A DNA stretch of 26,725 bases, from assembly GCA_045627385.1 (NCBI GenBank), contig JAZQNO010000017.1, positions 1-26,725 of the forward strand, written 5' to 3'. The notes under the pieces were generated by a model that searched no databases, was not told the origin of the DNA, and saw only the letters and a program-made list of their open reading frames with translations. Shown here piece after piece: positions 1 through 8,188 of the stretch (position 1 is its first letter; the number at the start of each line of letters is the position of its first letter). The DNA is from UBA1757 sp045627385 (GTDB lineage Bacteria; Bacteroidota; Bacteroidia; Bacteroidales; UBA1402). Both the position numbers and the translations under genes were made by a program.

Positions 1-91
1 GGGATCCACCTCATCCCATTCCGAACTGAGAAGTTAAGCCCGATAACGCCGATGGTACTGCGCAAGTGGGAGAGTAGGTAGTCGCCGTCTT
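1..91 (+). rRNA. rrf: 5S ribosomal RNA, 3' part (5' end outside the window)
   Basis: The first ~90 bases match the conserved core and 3' half of bacterial 5S rRNA: the CCATTCCGAACTGAGAAG loop region, then TTAAGCCC, then GCGCCGATGGTACTG-like and GTGGGAGAGTAGGT segments. About 20 bases of the 5' end are missing at the window edge. It is followed directly by an intrinsic terminator, so this is the distal end of an rRNA operon transcribed rightwards. The exact 3' end (about base 91) is an estimate. Confidence 0.95.
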
Positions 92-92
92 A

Positions 93-127
93 GGGGTCGC
101 AAGCGAAAGTTTGCGACCCTTTTTTTT
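93..127 (+). terminator. Intrinsic terminator of the rRNA operon
   Basis: Bases 93-104 pair with 109-120 (G:U pairs at the base and near the loop), closed by a GAAA tetraloop at 105-108. A run of eight T (120-127) follows. This is a textbook Rho-independent terminator, only a few bases after the 5S end. Confidence 0.93.
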
Positions 128-172
128 GTTGCAAGATTTGCTGTTTGACAGTCGAATTTTTTATTGAAAGAA

Positions 173-204
173 TTTGTTTTTCATTTTACTTGTGGTTAAT
201 TTTG
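173..204 (+). promoter_or_regulatory. Bacteroidota-type promoter for the T9SS cargo gene
   Basis: TTTG at 173-176 and TAATTTTG at 197-204 are separated by 20 nt. They match the Bacteroidota sigma-ABfr consensus (TTTG, 19-21 nt, TAnnTTTG). A transcription start near 210 would leave a ~40-nt leader before the ATG at 251. The surrounding AT-rich sequence also fits. Confidence 0.75.
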
Positions 205-250
205 TGGAAAAATGAAATACATATAAAATTAACTATTAATCTAATGTGTC

Positions 251-2821
251 ATGAGAAACAATTTATCTTGCAGCGCACTTCTTTCGGGCAGCCCGTCCCC
301 TTTTAAGACCTGGCATCTGATGTTGCTATTAATGCTTGTCCTTATCAGAGGCTGTTGTGGACAGGCTTTTGCTCAATCTGCTGGTAATCAGACTGGAAAT
401 CTTTTTCTGACTCTTGATTTCGATGATGTCGTGTCGGGCCAGAACGGTCGTGCCGATCCGACAGCCTTGCCTTTTGTGGAAGGGTTGCAGTTCGTTCCCT
501 TCCGAGCTGTCGCATCGGAGGAGAATCCATTTCAATTGAGTGAAAATCCCACTTCTAAAGCCGTCTTTTCGTTCAAAGGCTGGCCTTGTGACGGTATGGA
601 TTATGCGACTCAAGATTGTGCCCAGTTTTATGAGTTTGCCTTAATTCCTCAAAACGGATACCGTCTTCATTTGGCCTATGTGATATTCTCTGCAGGCCGT
701 TCGTTGACCGGAGTCCGAAATTATGCGGTCAAATCAAGTCTGGACGGCTTTCAAAGCTGTATTCCTGCGTCATATCTTGGAAACAGCAGCGCTGTAAGCG
801 TACTGAACGGAAATTCGTTTGCCGTCGATGATGTTGATGCTGAATCTGGTGGCCATCGTGTCGATTTGAATGCCAGTTCGTCTGATGAAATCCGCCTGAG
901 GTGGTATGCCTGGAATGCAGAAACAAAAACCGGCACTTTCAAAGTGGACCATATCTGCTTTTACGGATATGTTGAGAAAACGGATTCGGATATTCCGACA
1001 AATCCGACCTTTTCAAATGAGGCGGATTCCATTCCTTTGACAGGATCTGTCTTTTCGGAATCATCCATCCTTGTCCAAGATGTCTGGACGAGCGAATTGT
1101 GGTCGTCTGAATCACTTCTTGTACGGCAGCAATTGGCATTGAATCGTCCTTATCTGCAAGGATATCTCAATATGTGCAACTTACATGCGCAAGCCGCCGT
1201 CGAGTTGAGACAATGGCACCTTATGGTGGAGAACCTCGGTGGCGAAGATGTGAGCGATCGCTTCGACCTGTATGCTCAAGGGCAAACGGAAATCGGCCCT
1301 CAAACCGATGGTTCGATTCAGTTTCAGGCTGTTCCGAAGCCTTCTTTCGAATGGGCTGAATCTGACAGCTTCCGGCTGTCTGGAACGGTCGTGTATAAGG
1401 ATGCTTTTTCAGGCGCGGAGATGACGGGCATCCTGTATCCCTGTACCTTGGCTTTGAAGACGCAAGGCAATGTGCGAATGATGGGCTTCCTGCCCTTGGA
1501 AGGAAGTGAAGATATGGTTGTGGACATTTTCAATTCGGGAGACGATGCGTTTCCCGGTCTGATACTACAAAACCATTGGCTGGATGGACATCGGGACACG
1601 GTGACTTGCGAACTTGCTCCAGGCAGGTGCCGAAAACTGTCGTTTCCTTGGCGGGAATCCCATTCGTACCCCGACTCGCTTGCCTGCTGCTGGTCATCCG
1701 ATCTGTTGGAAAACTCGGCGCTTTTATCAAGGCCCGAGTGGCATTTCGTAAGGCATCGAATAGACACGGAATCGGGCACAAGATATCTGTTGGATGACAA
1801 TCGGGATGGAATTTCGGAAGGGATGATGGCGGATAACGGTCAGTCGTTTGAACTTCAGCCATTCGGCGTCTCGGAATGGGGAAAAACGATTCTGCCGGCT
1901 TCTGACAGCCTGTTGGAACTGTTGGTATCGGCCAATGCCGCCGGTAGTTGGAAAATCGCAGATATCCCTATGCTGCCGTCTTTGTCGGGACGTGTGGTGA
2001 AATCTGTCGTCAGGTCTGATGGCAAACCTCTGCCGGACGGATCGGCCTGGGTGGTTGACAATAGGGTGTTCTTGTTGGACTCCGTATCTGAGGAACAAAC
2101 TTATACGTTCGGATTCAGTCCCTTGGATTTGGCGCCGATTCTGACGGAACTGCACGACAGCATTTGCCTGGGCGACATATATGAAAATCATGGTTTTTCC
2201 ATCTCTGCGCAAACGCTGCCTGGCGATTTTGTTTTTCTGGATACGCTTTTGGCAGTAAACGGTGCAGACAGCATTGTTTCTCTAGCGCTCAATGTCTGTG
2301 ATGCCCCTTCTTCTCCGGAACAAATTTTCGGTGACAGCGTCATTGTAAGAGCGGGCCAGTATTACTATACGATAAGCCCTGTGCCACAAGCGTCTTTCTA
2401 TGTGTGGAGCGTATATCCGCAGCATTGGACATTTGAGGGTGGAGGTGAGACTGTCTGTGTCAATATCCCCTATACGGGCTCCGGCGTGATTTCCGTGAAA
2501 GCCGTGAACCGTTGCGGGCAGTCTGCCGAAAAGGAACTGCATTTGTCGCCGACCGATTTGTCCGGTGTCCGTCCTGAAAGACTTTTCATTTACCCGAATC
2601 CTGCCAATCAGGGCTTTACGCTTAAGACCGAAGGACTTGTCGGCAAGACGGTTGTGGCTATTTCAGACCTGAACGGAAAACTGCTGAGGAGCGAAACGAT
2701 TGATGTGGACAGCGCCAGCCAGTCTTTCAATTTTTCTTTGGAGGGAATGTCGGCTGGAATGTATATGATCACCATCGTAAATGACAATAAGAGTCGGACG
2801 GAGAAATTGCAGAAAGAATAA
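251..2821 (+). CDS. Large secreted protein with T9SS type A C-terminal sorting domain
   Basis: This 856-residue protein starts with a long signal peptide: a polar n-region, a Leu/Met-rich core at about 22-32, and a likely cut after AFA near residue 41. The last ~85 residues (772-856) form a type IX secretion sorting domain, with the typical IYPNPA start (about 780-785), a DLNGKLL segment (about 806-812) and a GMYMITI strand. These domains direct cargo across the outer membrane and are removed or attached to A-LPS. The middle is beta-rich. Residues ~45-240 resemble an extracellular jelly-roll, and ~700-765 look PKD-like (FYVWSVYP, then a CGQSAEKELHL segment). No catalytic motif is recognised, so an adhesin or surface-layer role is only a guess. 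It has its own promoter and lies just after the rRNA operon. An internal Met at residue 24 could also start the signal peptide, but the mapped promoter suits 251. Confidence 0.85.
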   Translation: MRNNLSCSALLSGSPSPFKTWHLMLLLMLVLIRGCCGQAFAQSAGNQTGNLFLTLDFDDVVSGQNGRADPTALPFVEGLQFVPFRAVASEENPFQLSENPTSKAVFSFKGWPCDGMDYATQDCAQFYEFALIPQNGYRLHLAYVIFSAGRSLTGVRNYAVKSSLDGFQSCIPASYLGNSSAVSVLNGNSFAVDDVDAESGGHRVDLNASSSDEIRLRWYAWNAETKTGTFKVDHICFYGYVEKTDSDIPTNPTFSNEADSIPLTGSVFSESSILVQDVWTSELWSSESLLVRQQLALNRPYLQGYLNMCNLHAQAAVELRQWHLMVENLGGEDVSDRFDLYAQGQTEIGPQTDGSIQFQAVPKPSFEWAESDSFRLSGTVVYKDAFSGAEMTGILYPCTLALKTQGNVRMMGFLPLEGSEDMVVDIFNSGDDAFPGLILQNHWLDGHRDTVTCELAPGRCRKLSFPWRESHSYPDSLACCWSSDLLENSALLSRPEWHFVRHRIDTESGTRYLLDDNRDGISEGMMADNGQSFELQPFGVSEWGKTILPASDSLLELLVSANAAGSWKIADIPMLPSLSGRVVKSVVRSDGKPLPDGSAWVVDNRVFLLDSVSEEQTYTFGFSPLDLAPILTELHDSICLGDIYENHGFSISAQTLPGDFVFLDTLLAVNGADSIVSLALNVCDAPSSPEQIFGDSVIVRAGQYYYTISPVPQASFYVWSVYPQHWTFEGGGETVCVNIPYTGSGVISVKAVNRCGQSAEKELHLSPTDLSGVRPERLFIYPNPANQGFTLKTEGLVGKTVVAISDLNGKLLRSETIDVDSASQSFNFSLEGMSAGMYMITIVNDNKSRTEKLQKE

Positions 2822-2836
2822 AATGAGTTATCTTTG
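2807..2836 (+). promoter_or_regulatory. Bacteroidota-type promoter for the nucleotidyltransferase operon
   Basis: TTG at 2807-2809 and TATCTTTG at 2829-2836 are 19 nt apart, matching the TTG/TAnnTTTG consensus. The -33 box lies inside the last codons of the preceding gene, so the three-gene cluster starting at 2884 probably has its own transcript beginning near 2842. Confidence 0.7.
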
Positions 2837-2841
2837 CGTTG

Positions 2842-2871
2842 GACGATGTGGCCGATTTCGGCTGCATCGTC
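2842..2871 (+). other. 5'-leader hairpin ahead of the nucleotidyltransferase gene
   Basis: GACGATG (2842-2848) pairs with CATCGTC (2865-2871), and GCCG (2851-2854) pairs with CGGC (2859-2862). Two G:U pairs join these into a continuous 13-bp stem with an ATTT loop. It sits at the predicted transcript 5' end and 12 nt before the ATG at 2884. No T-run follows, so it is not an intrinsic terminator. mRNA stabilisation or control of translation is possible. Confidence 0.55.
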
Positions 2872-2883
2872 TGAAGCAAAGTT

Positions 2884-3639
2884 ATGAAAGCTGTTGTTTT
2901 TGCTGCGGGTCTCGGTACCCGCTTGGGCGTTTTGACGCAGAGCCGTCCCAAGGCTCTGGTCGAGTTGGGCGGTCGGCCGATGCTGTATCGGGTGATGGAC
3001 CGCTTGCGCGAAGCCGGAGCCGATTCTTTTTTGGTCAATGTCCATGCGTTTGCCGGTCTGGTCGAACAGGCTTTGGACCGTTATGCGGAAATGCACCCGG
3101 AGATAAGCATAAGTGTGTCGGATGAGCGTGACTGTCTGCTGGAGACCGGTGGCGGTTTGAAAAAAATGGCGGCTCAATTGGGAGACGACCCTTTCCTGGT
3201 GCACAATGTGGATATTTTGTGCGATATGGATTTGCGCGGCTTTGCCGAAAACTCCCTGCAGCTGATTCGTGAAACGGAGAGTCTGGCTGTTTTGGCTGTC
3301 AGACGGACTGAAAGCGACCGGTATTTCCTTTTCGATCCGCAAGGTAAGCTTTGCGGATGGGAAAATGTCAGAACCGGACAGCAGAAGATTTCAAGGCCTG
3401 AAGTGCCGGAGTTGGATCGTGTCAGAATGGGTTTTATGGGCATCCATTGCATCCATCCGCGCCTCCTGTCGCTGATGGTGGAAGAAGGGGCTTTTTCCAT
3501 TACGGATGTCTATTTGCGTCTGGCAAGTTCCTATTCCATAACTATGATGGATGAAAGTCGGTGCTCTTGGACGGATATCGGCAGCCCGGAACAGTTGGCT
3601 AAAGCTGAAGAAGAAATAAAGAATACGAAAAAGATATGA
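2884..3639 (+). CDS. Sugar-1-phosphate nucleotidyltransferase (MurU-like)
   Basis: This 251-residue cytosolic protein belongs to the NTP_transferase family, which joins a nucleoside triphosphate to a sugar-1-phosphate. The N-terminal pyrophosphorylase signature is intact: FAAGLGTRL (residues 6-14), with PK at 22-23. LETGGGLK (86-93) is the motif seen in MurNAc-1-phosphate uridylyltransferase MurU and close relatives. HNVD (107-110) supplies the metal-binding Asp. The C-terminal WTDIGSPEQLAKAE segment is also typical. MurU acts in cell-wall sugar recycling with the kinase AmgK, but no kinase gene adjoins it here. A mannose-1-phosphate guanylyltransferase is the main alternative. The TGA stop overlaps the next ATG in ATGA (3636-3639), implying translational coupling. 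Confidence 0.85.
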   Translation: MKAVVFAAGLGTRLGVLTQSRPKALVELGGRPMLYRVMDRLREAGADSFLVNVHAFAGLVEQALDRYAEMHPEISISVSDERDCLLETGGGLKKMAAQLGDDPFLVHNVDILCDMDLRGFAENSLQLIRETESLAVLAVRRTESDRYFLFDPQGKLCGWENVRTGQQKISRPEVPELDRVRMGFMGIHCIHPRLLSLMVEEGAFSITDVYLRLASSYSITMMDESRCSWTDIGSPEQLAKAEEEIKNTKKI

Positions 3640-5189
3640 CAGTCAGTATATTGGACACGACATTGCGTGACGGTGAGCAGACTTCTGGAGTGTCGTTCGC
3701 CCCGCAGGAGAAATTGAGCATTGCCCGATTCCTGTTGGATGATTTGGGCGTAAACCGCATCGAGGTGGCTTCTGCCCGCGTTTCCAAAGGTGAAATGGAA
3801 GCGGTGTCGGAGATTGCCCGCTGGGCTCTGCGCCGCAATCTGTCGGATAGGGTGGAGGTCCTTGGATTTATCGATGACGGCCTGTCCGTGGATTGGATTT
3901 CGCAAGCGGGGGTTAAAGTGGTGAATTTCCTGGCCAAAGGCTCTGAAAGACATCTTCAGGGCCAGTTGGGCAAGACATTGGAAGAACATGTGGCCGACAT
4001 CCGCCATAATGTCGATTTGGCTGTCAAGGCTGGCCTCTCGGTCAATCTCTATTTGGAAGATTGGAGCAACGGCATCAAGACTGGACCAGACTATGTGTTC
4101 GCTCTGATGGATGCGCTCAAGGATTTGCCTGTAGGCCATTATATGCTGCCCGATACTTTGGGCATTCTTTCACCGGGCGAGACTTATGAATTCTGCCGCC
4201 TGATGTTGCAACGCTATCCGGGCCTCTGTTTCGATTTTCATGCTCACAATGATTACGATTTGGCTGTGGCCAATACGCTGAGCGCGGTTCAGGCCGGCAT
4301 CACTTGTGTCCACACCACGGTCAACGGTTTGGGCGAACGGGCGGGCAACGCTCCGATGACCAGTGTTTTGGCTGTTCTTCACGATCAGCTGAACGTTCAG
4401 ACAAGTCTTAAGGAAAACCGTTTCTATACCATCAGCAAGCTGGTGGAAACCTGTTCGGGCATACGCATTCCCAACAACAAGCCCATCATCGGCGACAATG
4501 TGTTCACACAAGTGGCTGGAGTTCATGCCGATGGAGACTGTAAGGCCAGCTTGTACTGCAATGACCTGGTGCCCGAGCGTTTCGGAAGGGTCCGCGAATA
4601 TGCCTTGGGCAAGAATTCGGGCAAAGCCAGTATCCGACAGAATCTTGAATCTCTGGGAATCGATATTGACGAAACGTCTATGGATAAGGTGACGGCCCGC
4701 ATCATCGAATTGGGAGACAAGAAGCAGCTGGTGACGGCTGAAGAATTGCCCTATATCGTTTCGGATGTTTTGAAGCACAATCCCGAAAAGCAGAACATCA
4801 AGGTCTTGAATTATTCGCTTTCGTTGACTCACGGACTCAGACCTGTGGCAACCGTTCAGATTGAAATCAACGGATCGGTGTATCAGCAGGAGGCTTCCGG
4901 CGATGGTCAGTACAATGCCTTCACGAAGGCTTTATGGAAGATTTATCATCAGCTTGAGAAGCCGATTCCGGAACTGATCGACTATATGGTGACGATTCCG
5001 CCCGGAGGAAAGACGGACGCCCTGGTACATACGACCATCACCTGGCGCTTGAACGGGAAGATATTCAAAACTCACGGTTTGGATCCGGACCAGACGGAAG
5101 CTGCCATCAAGGCCACGGTAAAGATGCTGAATGTCATCGAAGATGAATCGCAATATCATTTGTCAACCAAAAACAATCCAACGCTATGA
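3636..5189 (+). CDS. 2-isopropylmalate/citramalate synthase family enzyme
   Basis: This is a 517-residue DRE-TIM metallolyase that condenses acetyl-CoA with a 2-oxo acid. The N-terminus carries DTTLRDGEQTSG (7-18), the catalytic and metal-binding signature. FHAHNDYD (201-208) holds the HxH metal ligands, and NGLGERAGNAP (230-240) is the second HMGL-like signature. The C-terminal ~120 residues fit the LeuA allosteric (dimerisation) domain. It resembles the Bacteroides enzyme annotated as alpha-isopropylmalate synthase with regulatory domain. 2-isopropylmalate (leucine), citramalate (isoleucine) and homocitrate synthase activities cannot be told apart by eye. No leuB, leuC or leuD lies in the window. 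Both ends overlap neighbours by ATGA (3636-3639 and 5186-5189). No leucine leader or T-box is visible upstream. Confidence 0.88.
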   Translation: MTVSILDTTLRDGEQTSGVSFAPQEKLSIARFLLDDLGVNRIEVASARVSKGEMEAVSEIARWALRRNLSDRVEVLGFIDDGLSVDWISQAGVKVVNFLAKGSERHLQGQLGKTLEEHVADIRHNVDLAVKAGLSVNLYLEDWSNGIKTGPDYVFALMDALKDLPVGHYMLPDTLGILSPGETYEFCRLMLQRYPGLCFDFHAHNDYDLAVANTLSAVQAGITCVHTTVNGLGERAGNAPMTSVLAVLHDQLNVQTSLKENRFYTISKLVETCSGIRIPNNKPIIGDNVFTQVAGVHADGDCKASLYCNDLVPERFGRVREYALGKNSGKASIRQNLESLGIDIDETSMDKVTARIIELGDKKQLVTAEELPYIVSDVLKHNPEKQNIKVLNYSLSLTHGLRPVATVQIEINGSVYQQEASGDGQYNAFTKALWKIYHQLEKPIPELIDYMVTIPPGGKTDALVHTTITWRLNGKIFKTHGLDPDQTEAAIKATVKMLNVIEDESQYHLSTKNNPTL

Positions 5190-8113
5190 ACCGAGTTAAA
5201 TCATTTCTGACGTTTGCCGCGCTTTTCCTTCTGACGGCACCTTTGTCATTGGCACAGGCCGAAAGTCAGGCTTCTGTTTGCGAATGGCCCGAGTTCAACA
5301 TAGAGAACATGCCGGGAAGCCGTTGGTGGTGGTTGGGCTCCGCCGTGGACAAAGACAATCTCACTTGGAATATGGAGCAGCTTCGCAACGTCGGAATCGG
5401 CTCTTTGGAAATCACGCCGATTTACGGCGTACAGGGGGAGGAAGCCCGTGATATCGATTATCTGTCTCCGAAGTGGATGGACATGTACGCTCATGTGCTG
5501 AAGGAATCGTCCCGGCTGGGAATGTACATCGACATGAATGGCGGAACGGGCTGGCCTTTTGGCGGCGGTGAGGATATGAGTCCCGAATATGCGGCTTCGA
5601 AACAGTTTGTCCAAACCTACGAACTGAGTCCGGAATATGTCAATCCGAAAGCCCGGGTCAAGAAATTCAAGGCTCAGACTTTGTCGGTGGAAGTGCTGGA
5701 TCCGCGTCAGAAGGGTGTTTCAAGTCTGCAGGCCCTGATGTTTGTCGGCGAGGACGGCAGTCGTGTCCGTCTGCCTTTGCCTGAGAGTGACGAACTCGTT
5801 TTCGCTCCTGAACAGAAAGGCCGGCTGCTGGCCCTGTATTGCGGAAAGACCAACCAGAAAGTCAAACGCGCCGCTCCCGGAGGGGAAGGACTTGTGATGA
5901 ACCATTTGGAAAAATCTTCGCTGGAACATTATCTGAGCCGTTTCGACAGGGCTTTCGGCGAGTCTGGCGCCCAGTGGCCCCATACGATTTTCAATGATTC
6001 GTACGAAGTGTACGGCGCCGATTGGAGCGAAAATCTGCTGGAGGAGTTCAAAGAACGTCGCGGCTACGATTTGGCGGACTATCTGCCTGAATTCATGGGT
6101 GATGGAGACAAGGAAACTGCACAGCGTGTCATATGCGATTATCGCCGTACTTTGGCGGAGATGCTTTTGGACAACTTCACGCGTCCTTGGGCCGCTTGGA
6201 GTCACGAGCATGGAATGAGCGTCCGCAACCAGGCTCACGGTTCGCCCGGAAACCTGCTCGATCTGTATGGCGCTGTCGATATTCCCGAGTGCGAGTCTTT
6301 CGGATGTACCCAGTTTGACATTCCCCGCCTGAGAGTGGATTCGGACATCCGCAGGAACGATGCCAATCCGGCCACTTTGCGGTATGCCTCTTCGGCCGCC
6401 CATGTCATGGGCAAGAATCTGACATCCAGTGAGAGCATGACTTGGCTCACAGAACATTTCCGCACATCACTGGCACTGATCAAGCCGGAAATGGACCAGT
6501 TGTTTGCCAATGGCGTCAACAGAGTGTTCTACCACGGTTCTCCTTACACGCCTAAGGAGGCCGCATGGCCCGGATGGCTGTTCTACGCTTCCATCCTGGT
6601 GAACCCGAACAATACGATTTTCCGGGACATGGATGCCCTCAATCTCTATATCACACGCGTGCAGTCGTTCATGCAGCGCGGGAAACCGGACAACGAACTG
6701 TTGCTCTATTTCCCCATTTACGACATTTGGGAGAATTATTTTGCTGGCAGCGATCTGAAGAACCATTATCTGGCCTTCGATATCCATAAACTTTACGAAA
6801 AGTTGCCGTCTTTCGACAAGACCATTTACGACATTCTGTCGGCCGGCTACGATTTCGATTATATTTCCGACGATCAGCTGGCCGCCACAGGTTGCCTGAA
6901 AAATGGCACACTTCAAACACCTGGAAAGAACATCTATCAGGCGATTCTGGTTCCTTCCTGTGAAGTGATGCCGTTGGAAACGCTGCGGCAGATTCTGAAT
7001 CTGGCTTCAAAAGGCTCTTGCGTGATGTTCCTGGGCTGTCTTCCTTCCGATGTGCCCGGACTGATGGAAAAGAATGAAAAAGGCCCTCAACTGAAGTCTT
7101 TGGTCGACGGACTCGGTCTGACATCTGAAAAAATGAAAGATGCTTTGTTGTCTGTCACCTATGGAAATGGACAGTTGCTGGCCTCTGACGATTTGAACAT
7201 GCTGCTTTCGGCCTCGCGACTGACTCGTGAACCTATGTCGGATTTCGGTTTGGAATGGGCGCGTCGCAGCGATGAGCAGGGACATGTTTACTTCCTTTCG
7301 ATGACGACAGATCGGACTGTGGACGGATGGGTCGGTCTGGGCCATTCGGCCGACAATGTGCTGGCTTTCGATCCCTTGACAGGAGACGTCAGTCTGGCTC
7401 CGATCCGTCAGGAAAGGGGAGAGACCCAGGTGTATCTGCAGATTCAGCCCGGCGAGTCTCTGATTCTCCGTACGCTTGAGAATGGCGCGGGCAGTTCGGT
7501 AGATGCCGTTTCGGCTGATAAACTTGAAACCAAGTGGCCGGCATATGCCGTCGGTTTGCCGGCATCTTATCTGAAAAAGCATCCGAACGCGGAGCATGTC
7601 GCTCTGGAAGGCAAGTGGAATTTCCATTTTACCGATGGCGCACCCGCCATCGAGGGCGATTTCATTATGGAGGGCAAGCCGACTTCATGGACTGAACTGC
7701 CTTCAGAACAGGCTGCCAACTATGCTGGCAGCGGTGTGTACACACTGGAGTTCAAAATGCCGAAGGTCAAAGCCGACGATTGGGTCTTGGATTTTGGAAA
7801 CGGGCTCTATGAAAGTGCACGAATCCGCATCAACGGACAGGATGCCGGCAAAGTCTGGTGCGCCCCTTATCAGATGAATGTGGGCAAATATCTGAAGCCC
7901 GGAAAGAAGAATCAGATTGAAATTGAAGTGACCGACATGCCGGCCAATCGGATTGCGGATTATGACCGCAGAGGTGTGGACTGGCGCATATTCAAGGATA
8001 TCAATGTGGTCAGTGTCTTTTACAAACCTATTACCTTTGACGTTTGGGAAACCGTTCCCGGAGGCCTGACGGAAAGCCCGGTGCTGATTCCCATGAAGCG
8101 CAAGACGCTTTGA
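5186..8113 (+). CDS. Secreted GH106-type alpha-L-rhamnosidase
   Basis: This 975-residue protein has a signal peptide (core about 8-22, cleavage near AQA at 24-26) and no lipobox, so it is probably periplasmic. The start of the catalytic region has the pattern of GH106-type enzymes: RWWWLGSAVDKDNLT (46-60), LEITPIYGVQG (74-84) and MNGGTGWPFGGG (117-128). The C-terminal ~170 residues form a galactose-binding-like beta-sandwich, with GSGVYTLEF and LDFGNGLYESARIRING segments, as in many rhamnosidases. GH106 members cut terminal alpha-L-rhamnose from pectins such as rhamnogalacturonan II. The closest characterised types are about 1,100 residues, so this one is somewhat short. I do not assign catalytic glutamates. 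It is the last gene of the ATGA-coupled trio and is followed by a strong terminator. Related uncharacterised glycosidase families remain possible. Confidence 0.82.
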   Translation: MNRVKSFLTFAALFLLTAPLSLAQAESQASVCEWPEFNIENMPGSRWWWLGSAVDKDNLTWNMEQLRNVGIGSLEITPIYGVQGEEARDIDYLSPKWMDMYAHVLKESSRLGMYIDMNGGTGWPFGGGEDMSPEYAASKQFVQTYELSPEYVNPKARVKKFKAQTLSVEVLDPRQKGVSSLQALMFVGEDGSRVRLPLPESDELVFAPEQKGRLLALYCGKTNQKVKRAAPGGEGLVMNHLEKSSLEHYLSRFDRAFGESGAQWPHTIFNDSYEVYGADWSENLLEEFKERRGYDLADYLPEFMGDGDKETAQRVICDYRRTLAEMLLDNFTRPWAAWSHEHGMSVRNQAHGSPGNLLDLYGAVDIPECESFGCTQFDIPRLRVDSDIRRNDANPATLRYASSAAHVMGKNLTSSESMTWLTEHFRTSLALIKPEMDQLFANGVNRVFYHGSPYTPKEAAWPGWLFYASILVNPNNTIFRDMDALNLYITRVQSFMQRGKPDNELLLYFPIYDIWENYFAGSDLKNHYLAFDIHKLYEKLPSFDKTIYDILSAGYDFDYISDDQLAATGCLKNGTLQTPGKNIYQAILVPSCEVMPLETLRQILNLASKGSCVMFLGCLPSDVPGLMEKNEKGPQLKSLVDGLGLTSEKMKDALLSVTYGNGQLLASDDLNMLLSASRLTREPMSDFGLEWARRSDEQGHVYFLSMTTDRTVDGWVGLGHSADNVLAFDPLTGDVSLAPIRQERGETQVYLQIQPGESLILRTLENGAGSSVDAVSADKLETKWPAYAVGLPASYLKKHPNAEHVALEGKWNFHFTDGAPAIEGDFIMEGKPTSWTELPSEQAANYAGSGVYTLEFKMPKVKADDWVLDFGNGLYESARIRINGQDAGKVWCAPYQMNVGKYLKPGKKNQIEIEVTDMPANRIADYDRRGVDWRIFKDINVVSVFYKPITFDVWETVPGGLTESPVLIPMKRKTL

Positions 8114-8135
8114 CATCGGGAACGCTTGGAAACGT

Positions 8136-8167
8136 AAAACGCTCCGGTCGACGGCCGGAGCGTTTTT
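8136..8167. terminator. Bidirectional intrinsic terminator between convergent genes
   Basis: ACGCTCCGG (8139-8147) pairs with CCGGAGCGT (8155-8163). The stem extends through flanking A (8136-8138) and T (8164-8166) bases, with a 7-nt loop. The T-run (8163-8167) serves the rightward rhamnosidase transcript. On the other strand the A-run at 8136-8139 gives a short U tract for the leftward TonB-dependent gene. Confidence 0.9.
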
Positions 8168-8188
8168 GCGTTGCTAGATGCGGAAAAA

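Noticed and set aside
2842..2871. Possible transcription terminator before the nucleotidyltransferase
   Set aside because: There is no T-run after the stem and the next gene starts 12 nt later. It is kept only as a leader hairpin.
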